This document shows, in pieces, positions 28,869 to 37,777 of a stretch of 64,000 bases of DNA. Source of the stretch: Burkholderia pyrrocinia. GTDB lineage: Bacteria > Pseudomonadota > Gammaproteobacteria > Burkholderiales > Burkholderiaceae. A program made the translations under genes and the position numbers. The notes beneath the pieces are model-generated. The model searched no databases. It was not told the origin of the DNA and worked only from the letters and a program-made list of their open reading frames with translations. Position 1 is the stretch's first letter, and each line of letters starts with the position of its first letter. The stretch spans positions 3,038,001-3,102,000 of the forward strand of contig NZ_CP094459.1 in NCBI RefSeq assembly GCF_022809715.1, in the 5' to 3' direction.

Positions 28869-29552
28869 ATGACCCTGCATATCGGCCTTCTCGTGTTTCC
28901 CGGCGTCCAGCAACTCGATCTCACCGGCCCGCACGACGTGCTCGCGTCGCTGCCCGACGCAGCCGTCCACCTGGTCTGGAAGTCGCGCGATGCCGTCGCG
29001 TCGAGCAGCGGCCTCGCGCTCGCGCCGACCTGCACGTTCGACGACTGCCCGCCGCTCGACGTGATCTGCGTCCCGGGCGGCATCGGGATCAACGACCTGC
29101 TGCTCGATGCCGAAACGATCGCGTTCGTGCAGCAGCGCGCGGCCACCGCGCGCTACGTGACGTCGGTCTGCACGGGCGCGCTGCTGCTCGGCGTGGCCGG
29201 CCTGCTGCGCGGGCGGCGTGCGACGACCCACTGGGCGTTCCACGCGCTGCTCGAACCGCTGGGTGCGGTGCCCGTGCGCGAGCGTGTCGTGCGCGACGGC
29301 AACCTGATCACGGGCGGCGGCGTGACGGCCGGCATCGACTTCGCGCTGACGATCGCCGCGGAACTGGCCGGCGATGAAGAGGCGCAGGCGATCCAGCTTC
29401 AGCTCGAATACGCGCCGGCGCCGCCGTTCGACGCCGGCTCGCCCGACACCGCGCCGGCATCGGTCGTGAAGCGCGTCACCGAGCGTTCGGCGGCCGGTTT
29501 CGCGAAACGCAAGCAGATAATCGAGCAGGCGCTGCGCGCGATGTCGCGTTGA
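28869..29552 (+). CDS. inhA: Isonitrile hydratase (DJ-1/PfpI family)
   Basis: The 227-residue protein has a DJ-1/PfpI fold with the elbow VTSVCTGALLLGVAGLLRG and C101 as the expected nucleophile. The sequence (MTLHIGLLVFPGVQQLDLTGPHDVLASLPD, RRATTHWAFHALL, GAVPVRERVVRDGNL-TGGGVTAGIDFAL, LEYAPAPPFDAGSPDTAP) is very close, as I recall it, to Pseudomonas InhA, which hydrates isonitriles to N-substituted formamides. The gene is divergent from a GlxA-type regulator and is followed by a cupin gene. The natural substrate in this organism is unknown. Confidence 0.85.
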   Translation: MTLHIGLLVFPGVQQLDLTGPHDVLASLPDAAVHLVWKSRDAVASSSGLALAPTCTFDDCPPLDVICVPGGIGINDLLLDAETIAFVQQRAATARYVTSVCTGALLLGVAGLLRGRRATTHWAFHALLEPLGAVPVRERVVRDGNLITGGGVTAGIDFALTIAAELAGDEEAQAIQLQLEYAPAPPFDAGSPDTAPASVVKRVTERSAAGFAKRKQIIEQALRAMSR

Positions 29553-29611
29553 ATTCGGGTGCGGAGGAATTGACTGGAAGACGACGCGCACTCGCGCCGG
29601 AGAACACATCG

Positions 29612-29923
29612 ATGAACATCATCCGCAGCGCGGCATTCACCGCGAACCGCCCGTGGGGCGCGCTCGACGTCGCGAACCTGAACGGCATCACGGTCCGGCT
29701 GCACTGGACCGACCAGCCGTATCGATGGCATGTAAACGACGGCGACGAAGTGTTCGCGGTGCTCGACGGTCGCGTCGAGATGCGCTACCGCGTAGCGGGC
29801 AACGAGCACGCAACGGTGCTCGAAACCGGCGACGTCTTCCACGCGACGGCCGGCACCGAGCACGTCGCGCATCCGCTCGGCGAAGCGCGCATCCTCGTGA
29901 TCGAGACGGAAGGCAGCGTCTGA
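29612..29923 (+). CDS. Small cupin-domain protein, 103 aa
   Basis: It starts MNIIRSAAFTANRPWG at 29612. A single cupin barrel is visible: RWHVNDGDEVFAVLDGRVEMRYR supplies the first cupin motif (H-x-D-x-E, with Asp replacing the second His) and DVFHATAGTEHVAHP the second motif with its His. It probably binds a metal. It lies 59 bases downstream of inhA in the same direction and is likely co-transcribed; its role is unknown. Confidence 0.85.
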   Translation: MNIIRSAAFTANRPWGALDVANLNGITVRLHWTDQPYRWHVNDGDEVFAVLDGRVEMRYRVAGNEHATVLETGDVFHATAGTEHVAHPLGEARILVIETEGSV

Positions 29924-29959
29924 AGTCGGGCCGCCGTGCGCCGTGCCGCGCGGCGGGTT

Positions 29960-30244
29960 TTACCCCGAGATCGTCCCCGTGCCCTGCGACGGGATCAGTT
30001 TCGGCTGCGGCGTGCACACGCACTGGCACAGGTCGTGTTCGAGCGCGACGACCTTGCCCATCACGGTCATCGTCCGCTCGCCGCCGTCCGACACGATCAC
30101 GCCCGTCGTCTTGCACGCGGCGCAGAACACGGGCGCGCCGAGATAGGCGAGTTCGCGTCCGTCGAACGACGAATTGGCGATCCCTTCGAGCACCACGCCG
30201 CCGTGGTCGGTCGTGTCGCCCTTCAGAATGAATTTGCGGCTCAT
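29960..30244 (-). CDS. PAAR-domain T6SS spike-tip protein
   Basis: The 94-residue protein starts MSRKFILKGDTTDHGGVVLEG. PAAR proteins form a sharp cone on the VgrG trimer. This one has the 'GD-T-HGG-VLEG' start, the KTTGVIVSDGG turn, and a late Cys/His set (FCAACK, HDLCQCVC) that could bind the tip zinc. It is just long enough for one PAAR domain, with no effector extension. It is an orphan: no vgrG or adaptor is adjacent, although a vgrG island lies 24 kb away. The upstream gap is AT-rich. Confidence 0.85.
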   Translation of the reverse strand: MSRKFILKGDTTDHGGVVLEGIANSSFDGRELAYLGAPVFCAACKTTGVIVSDGGERTMTVMGKVVALEHDLCQCVCTPQPKLIPSQGTGTISG

Positions 30245-30693
30245 GATATCGGTTCTTCCCTCGGAAACGCCGCGCCGCGCGGCAGCGAGGCCGCGCACGG
30301 GCAATCGGACACCGCCCGTCGATTGCGGGCGTCCCGCGAGGATATCACCGCCACGCGCCGCCGCACGCCGCCATCTGGTGCCGGGACGCCGCCGCGACGA
30401 AAACGACGCATCCGACTCGTATTGCACCGCACTGCGAATATGACGCCGCCTTTTTAGGACAATAAGCCAGATTTTTAGTACTTTTACAAAAAACAAAATC
30501 ATCAACCAATATTTTTCAATCCCCAGGCAAAGCGATGGAATCGCAGGCCGCCTCGACCCAACCCTACATACTCCAACGCCATCCGCATCGGATTGATGCA
30601 CGATTTCATAAAACTTTATCTCACATCAAAATCGCTCAAAGTCCAGCCGCCGACAGATAGAATTCAGTTAACAAATTAAGTTTTCCGAAAAAA
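30245..30693. other. AT-rich divergent intergenic region between PAAR and LysR genes
   Basis: About 450 bases without a gene. From about 30445 to 30690 the base composition drops far below the neighbourhood, with A/T runs such as TTTTTAGG, CAAAAAACAAAATC and AATATTTTTC. The region should hold both promoters and is a candidate for H-NS-type silencing. Open frames across it are not protein-like. Confidence 0.6.
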
Positions 30694-31581
30694 ATGGATG
30701 AATTTCTATCGATACGATTATTCGTCAAGGTGGCCGAACTACAGAGCTTCGCGCGTGCAGCCGCCGAACTGAACATCTCCAATTCATCGGCCACCCGCCT
30801 GGTCATGGACATCGAGGAGCGGCTCGGCGTACGCCTGCTGAATCGCACGACCCGCAGCCTGTCGCTGACCGACGCCGGCCACCTGTATCTGGCGCAGATG
30901 CGCCACGTCGTCGACGAAATCGACCGCGTCGAGGAAGCGATCGCGTCGACGCACCACGAGCCGGTCGGCTCGCTGAAAATCGTCGCGCCGGTCATGTTCG
31001 GCATGCATGTGCTCGGGCCCGCGATCGATTCCTTCAAGGCATGCCATCCGAACATCGTGCCGGAAGTCACGCTCGTCGACCGTCACGTCGATCTCGTCTC
31101 GGAGGGCTTCGATGTCGGCCTGCTGCTGTCGCAGCACATCAGCAACAGCACGCTGGTGAAACGCCTGCTCACGCGGCTGAAACTCGTCGTATGCGCATCT
31201 GCTCAGTATCTCGAACGACATGGCGCGCCGGCTCATCCGCATGACCTGGCCGCCCATGCGTGCCTGGCATTCCACTCCGACTTCGCGGGCGAATACCTGT
31301 CGTTCGATCACGGTCATGCGCATCTCACCGTGCACCCCAATAAATCCGCGTCGTCGAACAATCTCGGGCTGATCCGAAGCTGGGCGCTCGCGGGCGTGGG
31401 CGTCGCGGTGCTGCCGGACTTCCTGGTCGAAGCGGAACTCGGCGACGGCCGGCTGCTGGCGCTGCTGCCCGACTATCGGCTCGAGGAACTTCAGATGAAC
31501 ATCGCGTACCCGAGCCGCCGGCACTTTCCGCGCAAGGCGCGCCTGTTCGTCGATCACCTGGTCGAGCATTTCGTCGGTTGA
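30694..31581 (+). CDS. LysR-family transcriptional regulator
   Basis: The 295-residue protein has the HTH at 1-60 (FLSIRLFVKVAELQSFARAAAELNISNSSATRLVMDIEERLGVRLLNRTTR) and an effector-binding domain from about 90. It belongs to the DmlR/AaeR-like LTTR branch. It faces the orphan PAAR gene across the AT-rich gap, and LTTRs often control divergent genes, so PAAR is a possible target (inference). Confidence 0.9.
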   Translation: MDEFLSIRLFVKVAELQSFARAAAELNISNSSATRLVMDIEERLGVRLLNRTTRSLSLTDAGHLYLAQMRHVVDEIDRVEEAIASTHHEPVGSLKIVAPVMFGMHVLGPAIDSFKACHPNIVPEVTLVDRHVDLVSEGFDVGLLLSQHISNSTLVKRLLTRLKLVVCASAQYLERHGAPAHPHDLAAHACLAFHSDFAGEYLSFDHGHAHLTVHPNKSASSNNLGLIRSWALAGVGVAVLPDFLVEAELGDGRLLALLPDYRLEELQMNIAYPSRRHFPRKARLFVDHLVEHFVG

Positions 31582-31778
31582 ATGAAGTCATCGCGCACTA
31601 TTTCCCCCTTCCGGCGCTGCCCCAAATCGGGGCGGCGGCCGGGCGCTCCGCCCGGTTCAGGCACGTGCGTTGCGTCGGCGCATCTCGGTAGTGAACCGCC
31701 TTGGCAGCACGCGGTTGAGGACTACACTAATCCTTAATGGGGTGCGGCCGGAGCCCGCGCCTTCAGGGAGACGCCGCC

Positions 31779-34700
31779 ATGAATCGGCCGCTGAATCGTA
31801 TCCTGCCGCGCGTGACCGGTCTCGCATCGGTCTGGACGTGGGTCAAATGGTCTTTGCTGGCCGCGCTGCTGATCGCGCTCGCGATCGTTGCGCGACTCGT
31901 GCAGACCGAGATCGAAACGTCCCGGCTGCAGGCGCGCTACCTGTCCGAGCTCACCCGCGATGTCGGCTACACGGTCGAAACGGGCCCGAGCGATCACATC
32001 CGCTTCCCCGCGAACGGCCCCTACGACCAGCGCCTCGGCTACGCGATGATTCCGTCGTTCCAGGAGCGGCTGCTCGCGCGCGGCTTCGTCGTCGGCAAGC
32101 AGGCGCGCGATTCGCAACGGATGCTGTCGCTCGGCGAGCGCGGATTGTTCCTCCCTTACGAAGAAAAGGACCAGACGGGCCTGATGCTGTTCGATTCGAC
32201 CGGCGCGCCGCTGTTCGCGACCGTGTTCCCGCAGCGCGTCTATGCCGACTTCGACACGGTGCCGCGCGTGGTCGTCGATTCGCTGCTGTTCATCGAGGAT
32301 CGCTACCTGCTCGACGCGAACGAACCGAACCGCAACCCGGCGATCGACTGGGGGCGCTTCAGCCGCGCGCTCGCCGACCAGGCGCTGCACGTCGTCAACC
32401 GTCACCAGGCACGCCCGGGCGGCAGCACGCTCGCGACCCAGATCGAGAAGTTCCGCCATTCGCCCGAAGGCCGCACCGCGACGCCGCCCGAGAAGCTGCG
32501 GCAGATCGCGTCGGCGTCGATCCGCGCGTATCTGAACGGCCCTCAGACGATGCTCGCGCGCCGCACGATCGTCGTGCGCTACCTGAACTCGGTGCCGCTC
32601 GCCGCGCGGCCGCATATCGGCGAAATCACCGGCATCGGCGACGGTCTCGCCGCCTGGTACGGCCGCGACTTCAACGAAGTGAACCGGATCCTGTCCGCGC
32701 CGACGACCGGCGACAACGTCGACGAACAGGGCAAGACGTTCCGCGAGGTGCTGTCGCTGATCATCGCGCAGCGCGCGCCGTCGTACTTCCTCAACCGCGG
32801 CTATCCGGCGCTGCAGCGGCTGACCGACAGCTACCTGCGGCTGCTGTCGAACGGCGGCGTGATCTCGCCTGCATTGCGCGATGCCGCGCTGTCCGCGCAG
32901 ATCGAACGCAGTGCGCCGCCTGCCGCCGCGCTGGTGCAGTCGTTCGTGTCGCGCAAGGCCGTGACGTCCGCGCGCGCGTCGCTGCTGTCGGCCCTCGGCA
33001 TCAGCGACGTGTACCAGCTCGACCTGCTCGACCTGGAGGCGACCAGCACGCTCGACAACGGCGTGCAGCAGGCCGTCGCCGAGCGGCTCGCGAAGGCATC
33101 GACGCGCGACGGCGCGCAGGCCGCCGGCCTCTACGGCTACGAGATGCTCGCGCCGAAGGACGACCCGTCGCATCTCACGTACAGCTTCACGCTGTACGAA
33201 CGCCGCAACGGCGCGAACATGCTGCGCGTGCAGACCGACAGCGTGAACGAGCCGTTCGACGTGAATCGCGGCGGCCGCATCAACCTCGGCTCGACCGCGA
33301 AACTGCGCACGCTGATCACGTACCTGCAGATCGTCTCCGACCTGCACGCGCGCTATGCGAACCTGTCGAACGCGCAGCTTGCGCGCGTGAAACCCGACCC
33401 GGTCGACGGGCTGTCGCGCTGGGCGCTCGACTATCTGTCGCATACGCGCGACCGCTCGCTGCAGGCGATGCTCGACGCGGCCGTCGAACGCAAGTACTCG
33501 GCAAGTCCCGACGTGTTCTACACGGGCGGCGGCGCGCAGGTGTTCTCGAACTTCGAGAAGTCGGACAACGGCCGCATCCTGACGCTGCACACCGCGTTCG
33601 AGCATTCGGTCAACCTCGTGTTCGTGCGGCTGATGCGCGACATCGTCCACTACGAGACGCTGCAGGCGGCCGGCCCGTCGTCGTCGTGGCTCGGCGATCC
33701 CGAACAGCGCCGGCATTACCTGCAGCAGTTCGTCGACGGCGAAAGCCAGGTCTACGTGAAGCGCTACTACACGCGCTATGCGGGCAAGGCACCCGATGAT
33801 GCGCTGGCGCTGATGCTGAAGGACGTGCGCAAGTCGCCGCCGAAGATCGCGACGGTGCTGCGCAGCGTCGCGCCGAACGAATCGCTCGCGTGGTTCGATG
33901 CGCAGATGCGCGCGCAACTGAAGGGCACGCCGGCCGCGACGTTGTCCGACGACGATCTCGCCGCGCTCTACGCGAAATACGCGATCGACCGCTTCAACCT
34001 CAACGATCGCGGCTATATCGCGAGCGTGCACCCGCTCGCGCTGTGGACGCTCAACTACCTGCGCGCGCACCCGAGCGCGTCGCTCGGCGAGGTCCAGCGC
34101 GAGAGCCGCGATGCGCGTTTCTACACGTATTCGTGGCTGTACAAGACGCGCTACCACGCGACCCAGGACCGTCGCATCCGCCGCATGGTCGAGCTGCGCG
34201 CGTACGCGGAGATCACGAAGTCGTGGCGCGCGCTCGGCTACCCGTTCGCGGAAGTCACGCCGTCCTACGCGGCCGCGATCGGCGCATCGGGCGACCAGCC
34301 CGACGCGCTCGCGAAACTGATCGGCCTGATCGCGAACGGCGGCCAGAAAGCGCCGACCGAGACGATCACGCGGCTCGACTTCGCGAAGGGCACGCCGTAC
34401 GAGACGCGCTTCGTGCGCGCGGCCGCGCAGCCGCAGCCGATGCTGTCGCCGGAAATCGTCAACGTGGCGCACACGCTGCTGCGCGACGTCGTGCTCAGCG
34501 GCACCGCGCGCCGCCTCGCGGGCGGCTTCACGCTGCCCGACGGCAAGACGCTCGAGGTATACGGCAAGACGGGGACCGGCGACCAGCGCTTCAACGTCTA
34601 CGCGCGCGGCGCGCGGCTGATCGAGTCGCGCAAGGTGAACCGCAGCGGCACGTTCGTGTTCGTACTCGGCGACCGGTTCTTCGGGGTGCTGACGGCAACC

Positions 34701-34886
34701 GCGCACGAACCGTACGCGGCGCGCTACGACTTCACGAGCGCAATGGCCGTGCAGTTGCTGAAGTCGATGGCGCCGGCGCTCGCGCCGCTGATCGAACGTC
34801 CGGCCGCCACCGGCACGCACGCCGCGGACCCCGCGCCGCAGGCGGAAATGCCCGCGCCAAGCACCGCCGCGGGGCGGCCGTCCTGA
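31779..34886 (+). CDS. Class A penicillin-binding-protein-like bifunctional transglycosylase/transpeptidase
   Basis: At 1035 residues it is longer than usual class A PBPs. It starts MNRPLNRILPR at 31779 behind AGGGAG; an in-frame ATG at 31737 is less likely. One membrane helix (about 27-45) anchors it. The GT51 domain has FIEDRYLLDANEPN (catalytic Glu) and PGGSTLATQIEKF. A transpeptidase-like half carries S505-T-A-K508, S610-V-N and K930-T-G, the three penicillin-binding motifs, in an unusually extended spacing between SxN and KTG. It should polymerise and perhaps cross-link peptidoglycan in the periplasm. It is monocistronic. Confidence 0.85.
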   Translation: MNRPLNRILPRVTGLASVWTWVKWSLLAALLIALAIVARLVQTEIETSRLQARYLSELTRDVGYTVETGPSDHIRFPANGPYDQRLGYAMIPSFQERLLARGFVVGKQARDSQRMLSLGERGLFLPYEEKDQTGLMLFDSTGAPLFATVFPQRVYADFDTVPRVVVDSLLFIEDRYLLDANEPNRNPAIDWGRFSRALADQALHVVNRHQARPGGSTLATQIEKFRHSPEGRTATPPEKLRQIASASIRAYLNGPQTMLARRTIVVRYLNSVPLAARPHIGEITGIGDGLAAWYGRDFNEVNRILSAPTTGDNVDEQGKTFREVLSLIIAQRAPSYFLNRGYPALQRLTDSYLRLLSNGGVISPALRDAALSAQIERSAPPAAALVQSFVSRKAVTSARASLLSALGISDVYQLDLLDLEATSTLDNGVQQAVAERLAKASTRDGAQAAGLYGYEMLAPKDDPSHLTYSFTLYERRNGANMLRVQTDSVNEPFDVNRGGRINLGSTAKLRTLITYLQIVSDLHARYANLSNAQLARVKPDPVDGLSRWALDYLSHTRDRSLQAMLDAAVERKYSASPDVFYTGGGAQVFSNFEKSDNGRILTLHTAFEHSVNLVFVRLMRDIVHYETLQAAGPSSSWLGDPEQRRHYLQQFVDGESQVYVKRYYTRYAGKAPDDALALMLKDVRKSPPKIATVLRSVAPNESLAWFDAQMRAQLKGTPAATLSDDDLAALYAKYAIDRFNLNDRGYIASVHPLALWTLNYLRAHPSASLGEVQRESRDARFYTYSWLYKTRYHATQDRRIRRMVELRAYAEITKSWRALGYPFAEVTPSYAAAIGASGDQPDALAKLIGLIANGGQKAPTETITRLDFAKGTPYETRFVRAAAQPQPMLSPEIVNVAHTLLRDVVLSGTARRLAGGFTLPDGKTLEVYGKTGTGDQRFNVYARGARLIESRKVNRSGTFVFVLGDRFFGVLTATAHEPYAARYDFTSAMAVQLLKSMAPALAPLIERPAATGTHAADPAPQAEMPAPSTAAGRPS

Positions 34887-34920
34887 CCGCCGCGCGTATG
34901 TTCAATCGATGGCACGCCGC

Positions 34921-35268
34921 TCAGTGCGAGCGGCCGTCGTAGTGCGTGACGGGCAGCGTGTCGAGGTCGACATCCTCGAGGCAGCGCACGTTGATCGCGG
35001 CCATCGCAGTGCCGTTCGGATGAACGCCCTCGGCGAACGGATGCATGCCGCAGCGCTTGCAGAAGCGATGGCTGATCACGTGCTTGTTGAACAGGTAGGT
35101 CGCGAGATTCTCGTCGGGCGTGAGGAGCTTCATGTGGTCGCGCGGCACGAACCACATCAGCGCGCCCTTGCGCTGGCAGATCGAGCAGTTGCACGCCATC
35201 ACGCCCTGCAGGTCGCCTTCCACTTCGAACTTCACGTCGCCACAGTGACAGCTTCCGCGATAAAGCAT
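34921..35268 (-). CDS. GFA-family (glutathione-dependent formaldehyde-activating-like) zinc protein
   Basis: The 115-residue protein begins MLYRGSCHCGDVKFEVEG. The Cys pattern CHCG, CNCSICQRKG and later FCKRCGMHPF matches the GFA domain (zinc-binding, Mss4-like fold). Many such proteins have no proven formaldehyde role. The reading frame extends upstream but the CHCG start fixes the N-terminus at 35268. It is divergent from the DUF1272 gene. Confidence 0.9.
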   Translation of the reverse strand: MLYRGSCHCGDVKFEVEGDLQGVMACNCSICQRKGALMWFVPRDHMKLLTPDENLATYLFNKHVISHRFCKRCGMHPFAEGVHPNGTAMAAINVRCLEDVDLDTLPVTHYDGRSH

Positions 35269-35421
35269 GGTCGTCTCCCGGTGCGGCCCGTGCGCGTCGG
35301 CGGCGCCCGGACGGGACACCGTTGGCCAGGCCGATTCAAGCGGGTACAGTAGCGCGCACATGCGCCGCGCGCAATGTCCGGCGGCGCCCGTCCTGACCCT
35401 CCCCAACCAAGGAAAACCATC

Positions 35422-35670
35422 ATGCTCGAACTGCGCCCCGGCTGCGAATGCTGCGACAAGGACCTGCCGCCCGATTCGGCAGATGCGCGCATCTGCACGT
35501 TTGAGTGCACGTTCTGTGCGACCTGCGCCGACGACGCGCTGAAAGGCCGCTGCCCGAACTGCGGCGGCGACCTGGTCGTGCGCCCGCGGCGTCCGGCAAG
35601 CCTGCTCGCGAAGTATCCTGCGTCGACGGAGCGCATCCACAAGCCGGGCGGCTGCGCAAACGCCGCCTGA
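35422..35670 (+). CDS. DUF1272 small Cys-rich protein
   Basis: The 82-residue protein starts MLELRPGCECCDKDLPPDSADARICTFECTFCATCA, with AAGGA upstream. The CECC, CTFECTFC and CPNCGGDLV clusters are the DUF1272 pattern and should bind one or two zinc ions. Function unknown. It is divergent from the GFA-family gene, which is also a Cys-rich metal protein. Confidence 0.9.
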   Translation: MLELRPGCECCDKDLPPDSADARICTFECTFCATCADDALKGRCPNCGGDLVVRPRRPASLLAKYPASTERIHKPGGCANAA

Positions 35671-35688
35671 AGGCGCCGCCCCGCCCCG

Positions 35689-36369
35689 TCACGACATCTC
35701 GATCCGCGCGCGTGTCACCGCGAGCAGCGCCGCCATCGCGCGGCGCGCGCCGTCCTCGTCGCGCACGCGGATCGCGTCGCTGACGGCCGTGTGCTCGGCA
35801 AGCGATGCGTTGTACACGTCCGCGCGGCGCGCATTCAGACGCAGTTGTGCCTCGAGCGTGCGATCGATCAGCGCGCCGAGCGGCACCAGCAACTCGTTGC
35901 CGCCCGCCGCGAGCACGCTCAGGTGAAAGCGCAGGTCGGCGCGCACCCATTCGTCTACGTTGCGTGCATCGGCCATCGCGCGCGCCGCGTCGTCGATCGC
36001 GTCGAAGGCTTCCGGCGTATGCGCGCGCGCGGCGAGCGCGGCCGCGTACGGCTCGATCATCTCGCGCATCTCCTGCAGCTTCAGCGCGAACGCGAGCGGC
36101 GGCGCGACGCGCGCGTACCAGTCGAGCAGGTCGGCGTCGAGCAGGTTCCACGCATGGCGCGGCCGCACGCGCGTGCCGACCTTCGGCCGCGATTCGACCA
36201 GCCCCTTCGACGTCAGCGTGCGCAGCGCCTCGCGCATCACCGTGCGGCTCACGCCGTACAGCTCCATCAGGTCGGGCTCCCTCGGCAGCAGCGATTCGGG
36301 CGGATAGTCGCCGCGCAGGATCGCCGTCGCAAGCCGGAAAGCCGTCTGTCCATGCAGGTCGTGTTGAAT
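35689..36369 (-). CDS. GntR/FadR-type regulator, probable galactonate-operon repressor
   Basis: The winged HTH (HGQTAFRLATAILRGDYPPESLLPREPDLMELYGVSRTVMREALRTLTSKGLVESRP) and FCD effector domain (D-FH-L---GGN) define a FadR-subfamily protein. The first ATG (36267) would cut off half the HTH. Translating upstream continues the domain to a stop at about 36402 with no ATG, GTG or TTG, so the start must be ATT (36369), ATC (36372) or CTG, or a base is wrong. GGAG lies about 8 bases before the ATT. It is divergent from dgoD and probably represses it, like DgoR. Confidence 0.85.
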   Translation of the reverse strand: MQHDLHGQTAFRLATAILRGDYPPESLLPREPDLMELYGVSRTVMREALRTLTSKGLVESRPKVGTRVRPRHAWNLLDADLLDWYARVAPPLAFALKLQEMREMIEPYAAALAARAHTPEAFDAIDDAARAMADARNVDEWVRADLRFHLSVLAAGGNELLVPLGALIDRTLEAQLRLNARRADVYNASLAEHTAVSDAIRVRDEDGARRAMAALLAVTRARIEMS

Positions 36370-36527
36370 GATCGTTCTCCGTTGGGCCGGCGTGCAGGCT
36401 GCCCACTATCTGCACAATAATGCTATTAATACTATTTTTTATCCGGCTACGCTAGGATAATCGCGAAAGCACGCGACCGTGCGCCGCGCCCGAGCGCCCG
36501 CGCCGGCCAACCATGGAGACTCGTATC

Positions 36528-37676
36528 GTGAAAATCACCCGCCTCGAAACTTTCGTCGTCCCGCCGCGCTGGCTGTTCCTCAAGATCGAAACCGACGAAG
36601 GCATCGTCGGCTGGGGCGAGCCGGTCGTCGAAGGCCGCGCGCACACGGTCGAGGCCGCGGTGCAGGAACTGGCCGACTACCTCGTCGGCCGCGACCCGCT
36701 GCTGATCGAGGATCACTGGCAGGTGATGTACCGCGCGGGCTTCTACCGCGGCGGCCCGATCATGATGAGCGCGATCGCGGGCGTCGACCAGGCGCTGTGG
36801 GACATCAAGGGCAAGCATCACGGCGTGCCGGTGCACGCGCTGCTGGGCGGCCAGGTGCGCGACCGCATCAAGGTGTATTCGTGGATCGGCGGCGACCGGC
36901 CGAGCGACGTCGCGAACAATGCGCGCGCAGTCGTCGAGCGCGGCTTCAAGGCCGTGAAGATGAACGGCTCCGAGGAGCTGCAGATCGTCGACACCTACGA
37001 CAAGGTCGAGCAGGTGATCGCGAACGTCGCGGCCGTGCGCGACGCGGTCGGCCCGCACGTCGGGATCGGCGTCGACTTCCACGGCCGCGTGCACAAGCCG
37101 ATGGCGAAGGTGCTCGCGAAGGAGCTCGACCCGTACAAGCTGATGTTCATCGAGGAACCCGTGCTGTCGGAGAACGCCGAGGCGCTGCGCGACATCGTCA
37201 ACCAGACCAACACGCCGATCGCGCTCGGCGAACGGCTGTACTCGCGCTGGGACTTCAAGCACATCCTCGCGGGCGGCTACGTGGACATCATCCAGCCCGA
37301 CGCGTCGCACGCGGGCGGCATCACCGAGTGCCGCAAGATCGCGACGCTCGCGGAAAGCTACGACGTCGCGCTCGCACTGCACTGCCCGCTCGGCCCGATC
37401 GCGCTCGCCGCGTGCCTGCAGCTCGATGCGGTCAGCTACAACGCGTTCATCCAGGAACAAAGCCTCGGCATCCACTACAACCAGGGCAACGACCTGCTCG
37501 ACTACCTGCGCAACCCCGAGGTGTTCCGCTACGAGGACGGCTTCGTCGCGATCCCGCAGGGCCCGGGGCTCGGCATCGACGTCAACGAGGAAAAGGTGCG
37601 CGAGATGGCCAAGACGGGCCACCGCTGGCGCAACCCGGTGTGGCGCCACGCGGACGGCAGCGTCGCCGAGTGGTGA
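36528..37676 (+). CDS. dgoD: D-galactonate dehydratase DgoD
   Basis: An enolase-superfamily enzyme that dehydrates D-galactonate to 2-keto-3-deoxygalactonate. With the GTG start at 36528 (TGGAGA placed 10 bases upstream) it is 382 residues, the E. coli DgoD length, and the active site falls in register: D183, H185, E209, E235 and H285. The ATG at 36513 would add five residues and lies within the ribosome site. The GntR regulator is divergent. No dgoK/dgoA or transporter follows; instead an IS3 element lies 50 bases downstream in the terminator. Confidence 0.95.
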   Translation: MKITRLETFVVPPRWLFLKIETDEGIVGWGEPVVEGRAHTVEAAVQELADYLVGRDPLLIEDHWQVMYRAGFYRGGPIMMSAIAGVDQALWDIKGKHHGVPVHALLGGQVRDRIKVYSWIGGDRPSDVANNARAVVERGFKAVKMNGSEELQIVDTYDKVEQVIANVAAVRDAVGPHVGIGVDFHGRVHKPMAKVLAKELDPYKLMFIEEPVLSENAEALRDIVNQTNTPIALGERLYSRWDFKHILAGGYVDIIQPDASHAGGITECRKIATLAESYDVALALHCPLGPIALAACLQLDAVSYNAFIQEQSLGIHYNQGNDLLDYLRNPEVFRYEDGFVAIPQGPGLGIDVNEEKVREMAKTGHRWRNPVWRHADGSVAEW

Positions 37677-37734
37677 GCACGCTGCGTATCGCGCGATACG
37701 CATCGACTTCGAAGCGGCCACCCGACTGAATTGA

Positions 37735-37776
37735 CCCCCAAGAGTTGGACATCACTCCAACCCTTGGGGGTTTTTT
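37735..37776 (+). terminator. Hairpin and T6 run at the left end of the IS
   Basis: CCCCCAAGAGTTGGA and TCCAACCCTTGGGGG pair with a single mismatch and are followed by TTTTTT immediately before the transposase ATG at 37778. It would stop transcription entering from dgoD and thereby limit transposase expression; it may also stand in for the split dgoD terminator. Confidence 0.75.
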
Positions 37777-37777
37777 C

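Noticed and set aside
30245..30601. N-terminal extension of the PAAR protein by 119 residues
   Set aside because: The upstream in-frame residues are low complexity and AT-derived; the PAAR domain starts cleanly at the ATG 30244.
31734..34820. 1028-residue antisense open frame on the minus strand across the PBP-like gene
   Set aside because: Low-complexity Arg/Ala-rich translation with no domain, fully inside a gene with clear GT51 and transpeptidase motifs on the plus strand; a product of high GC.
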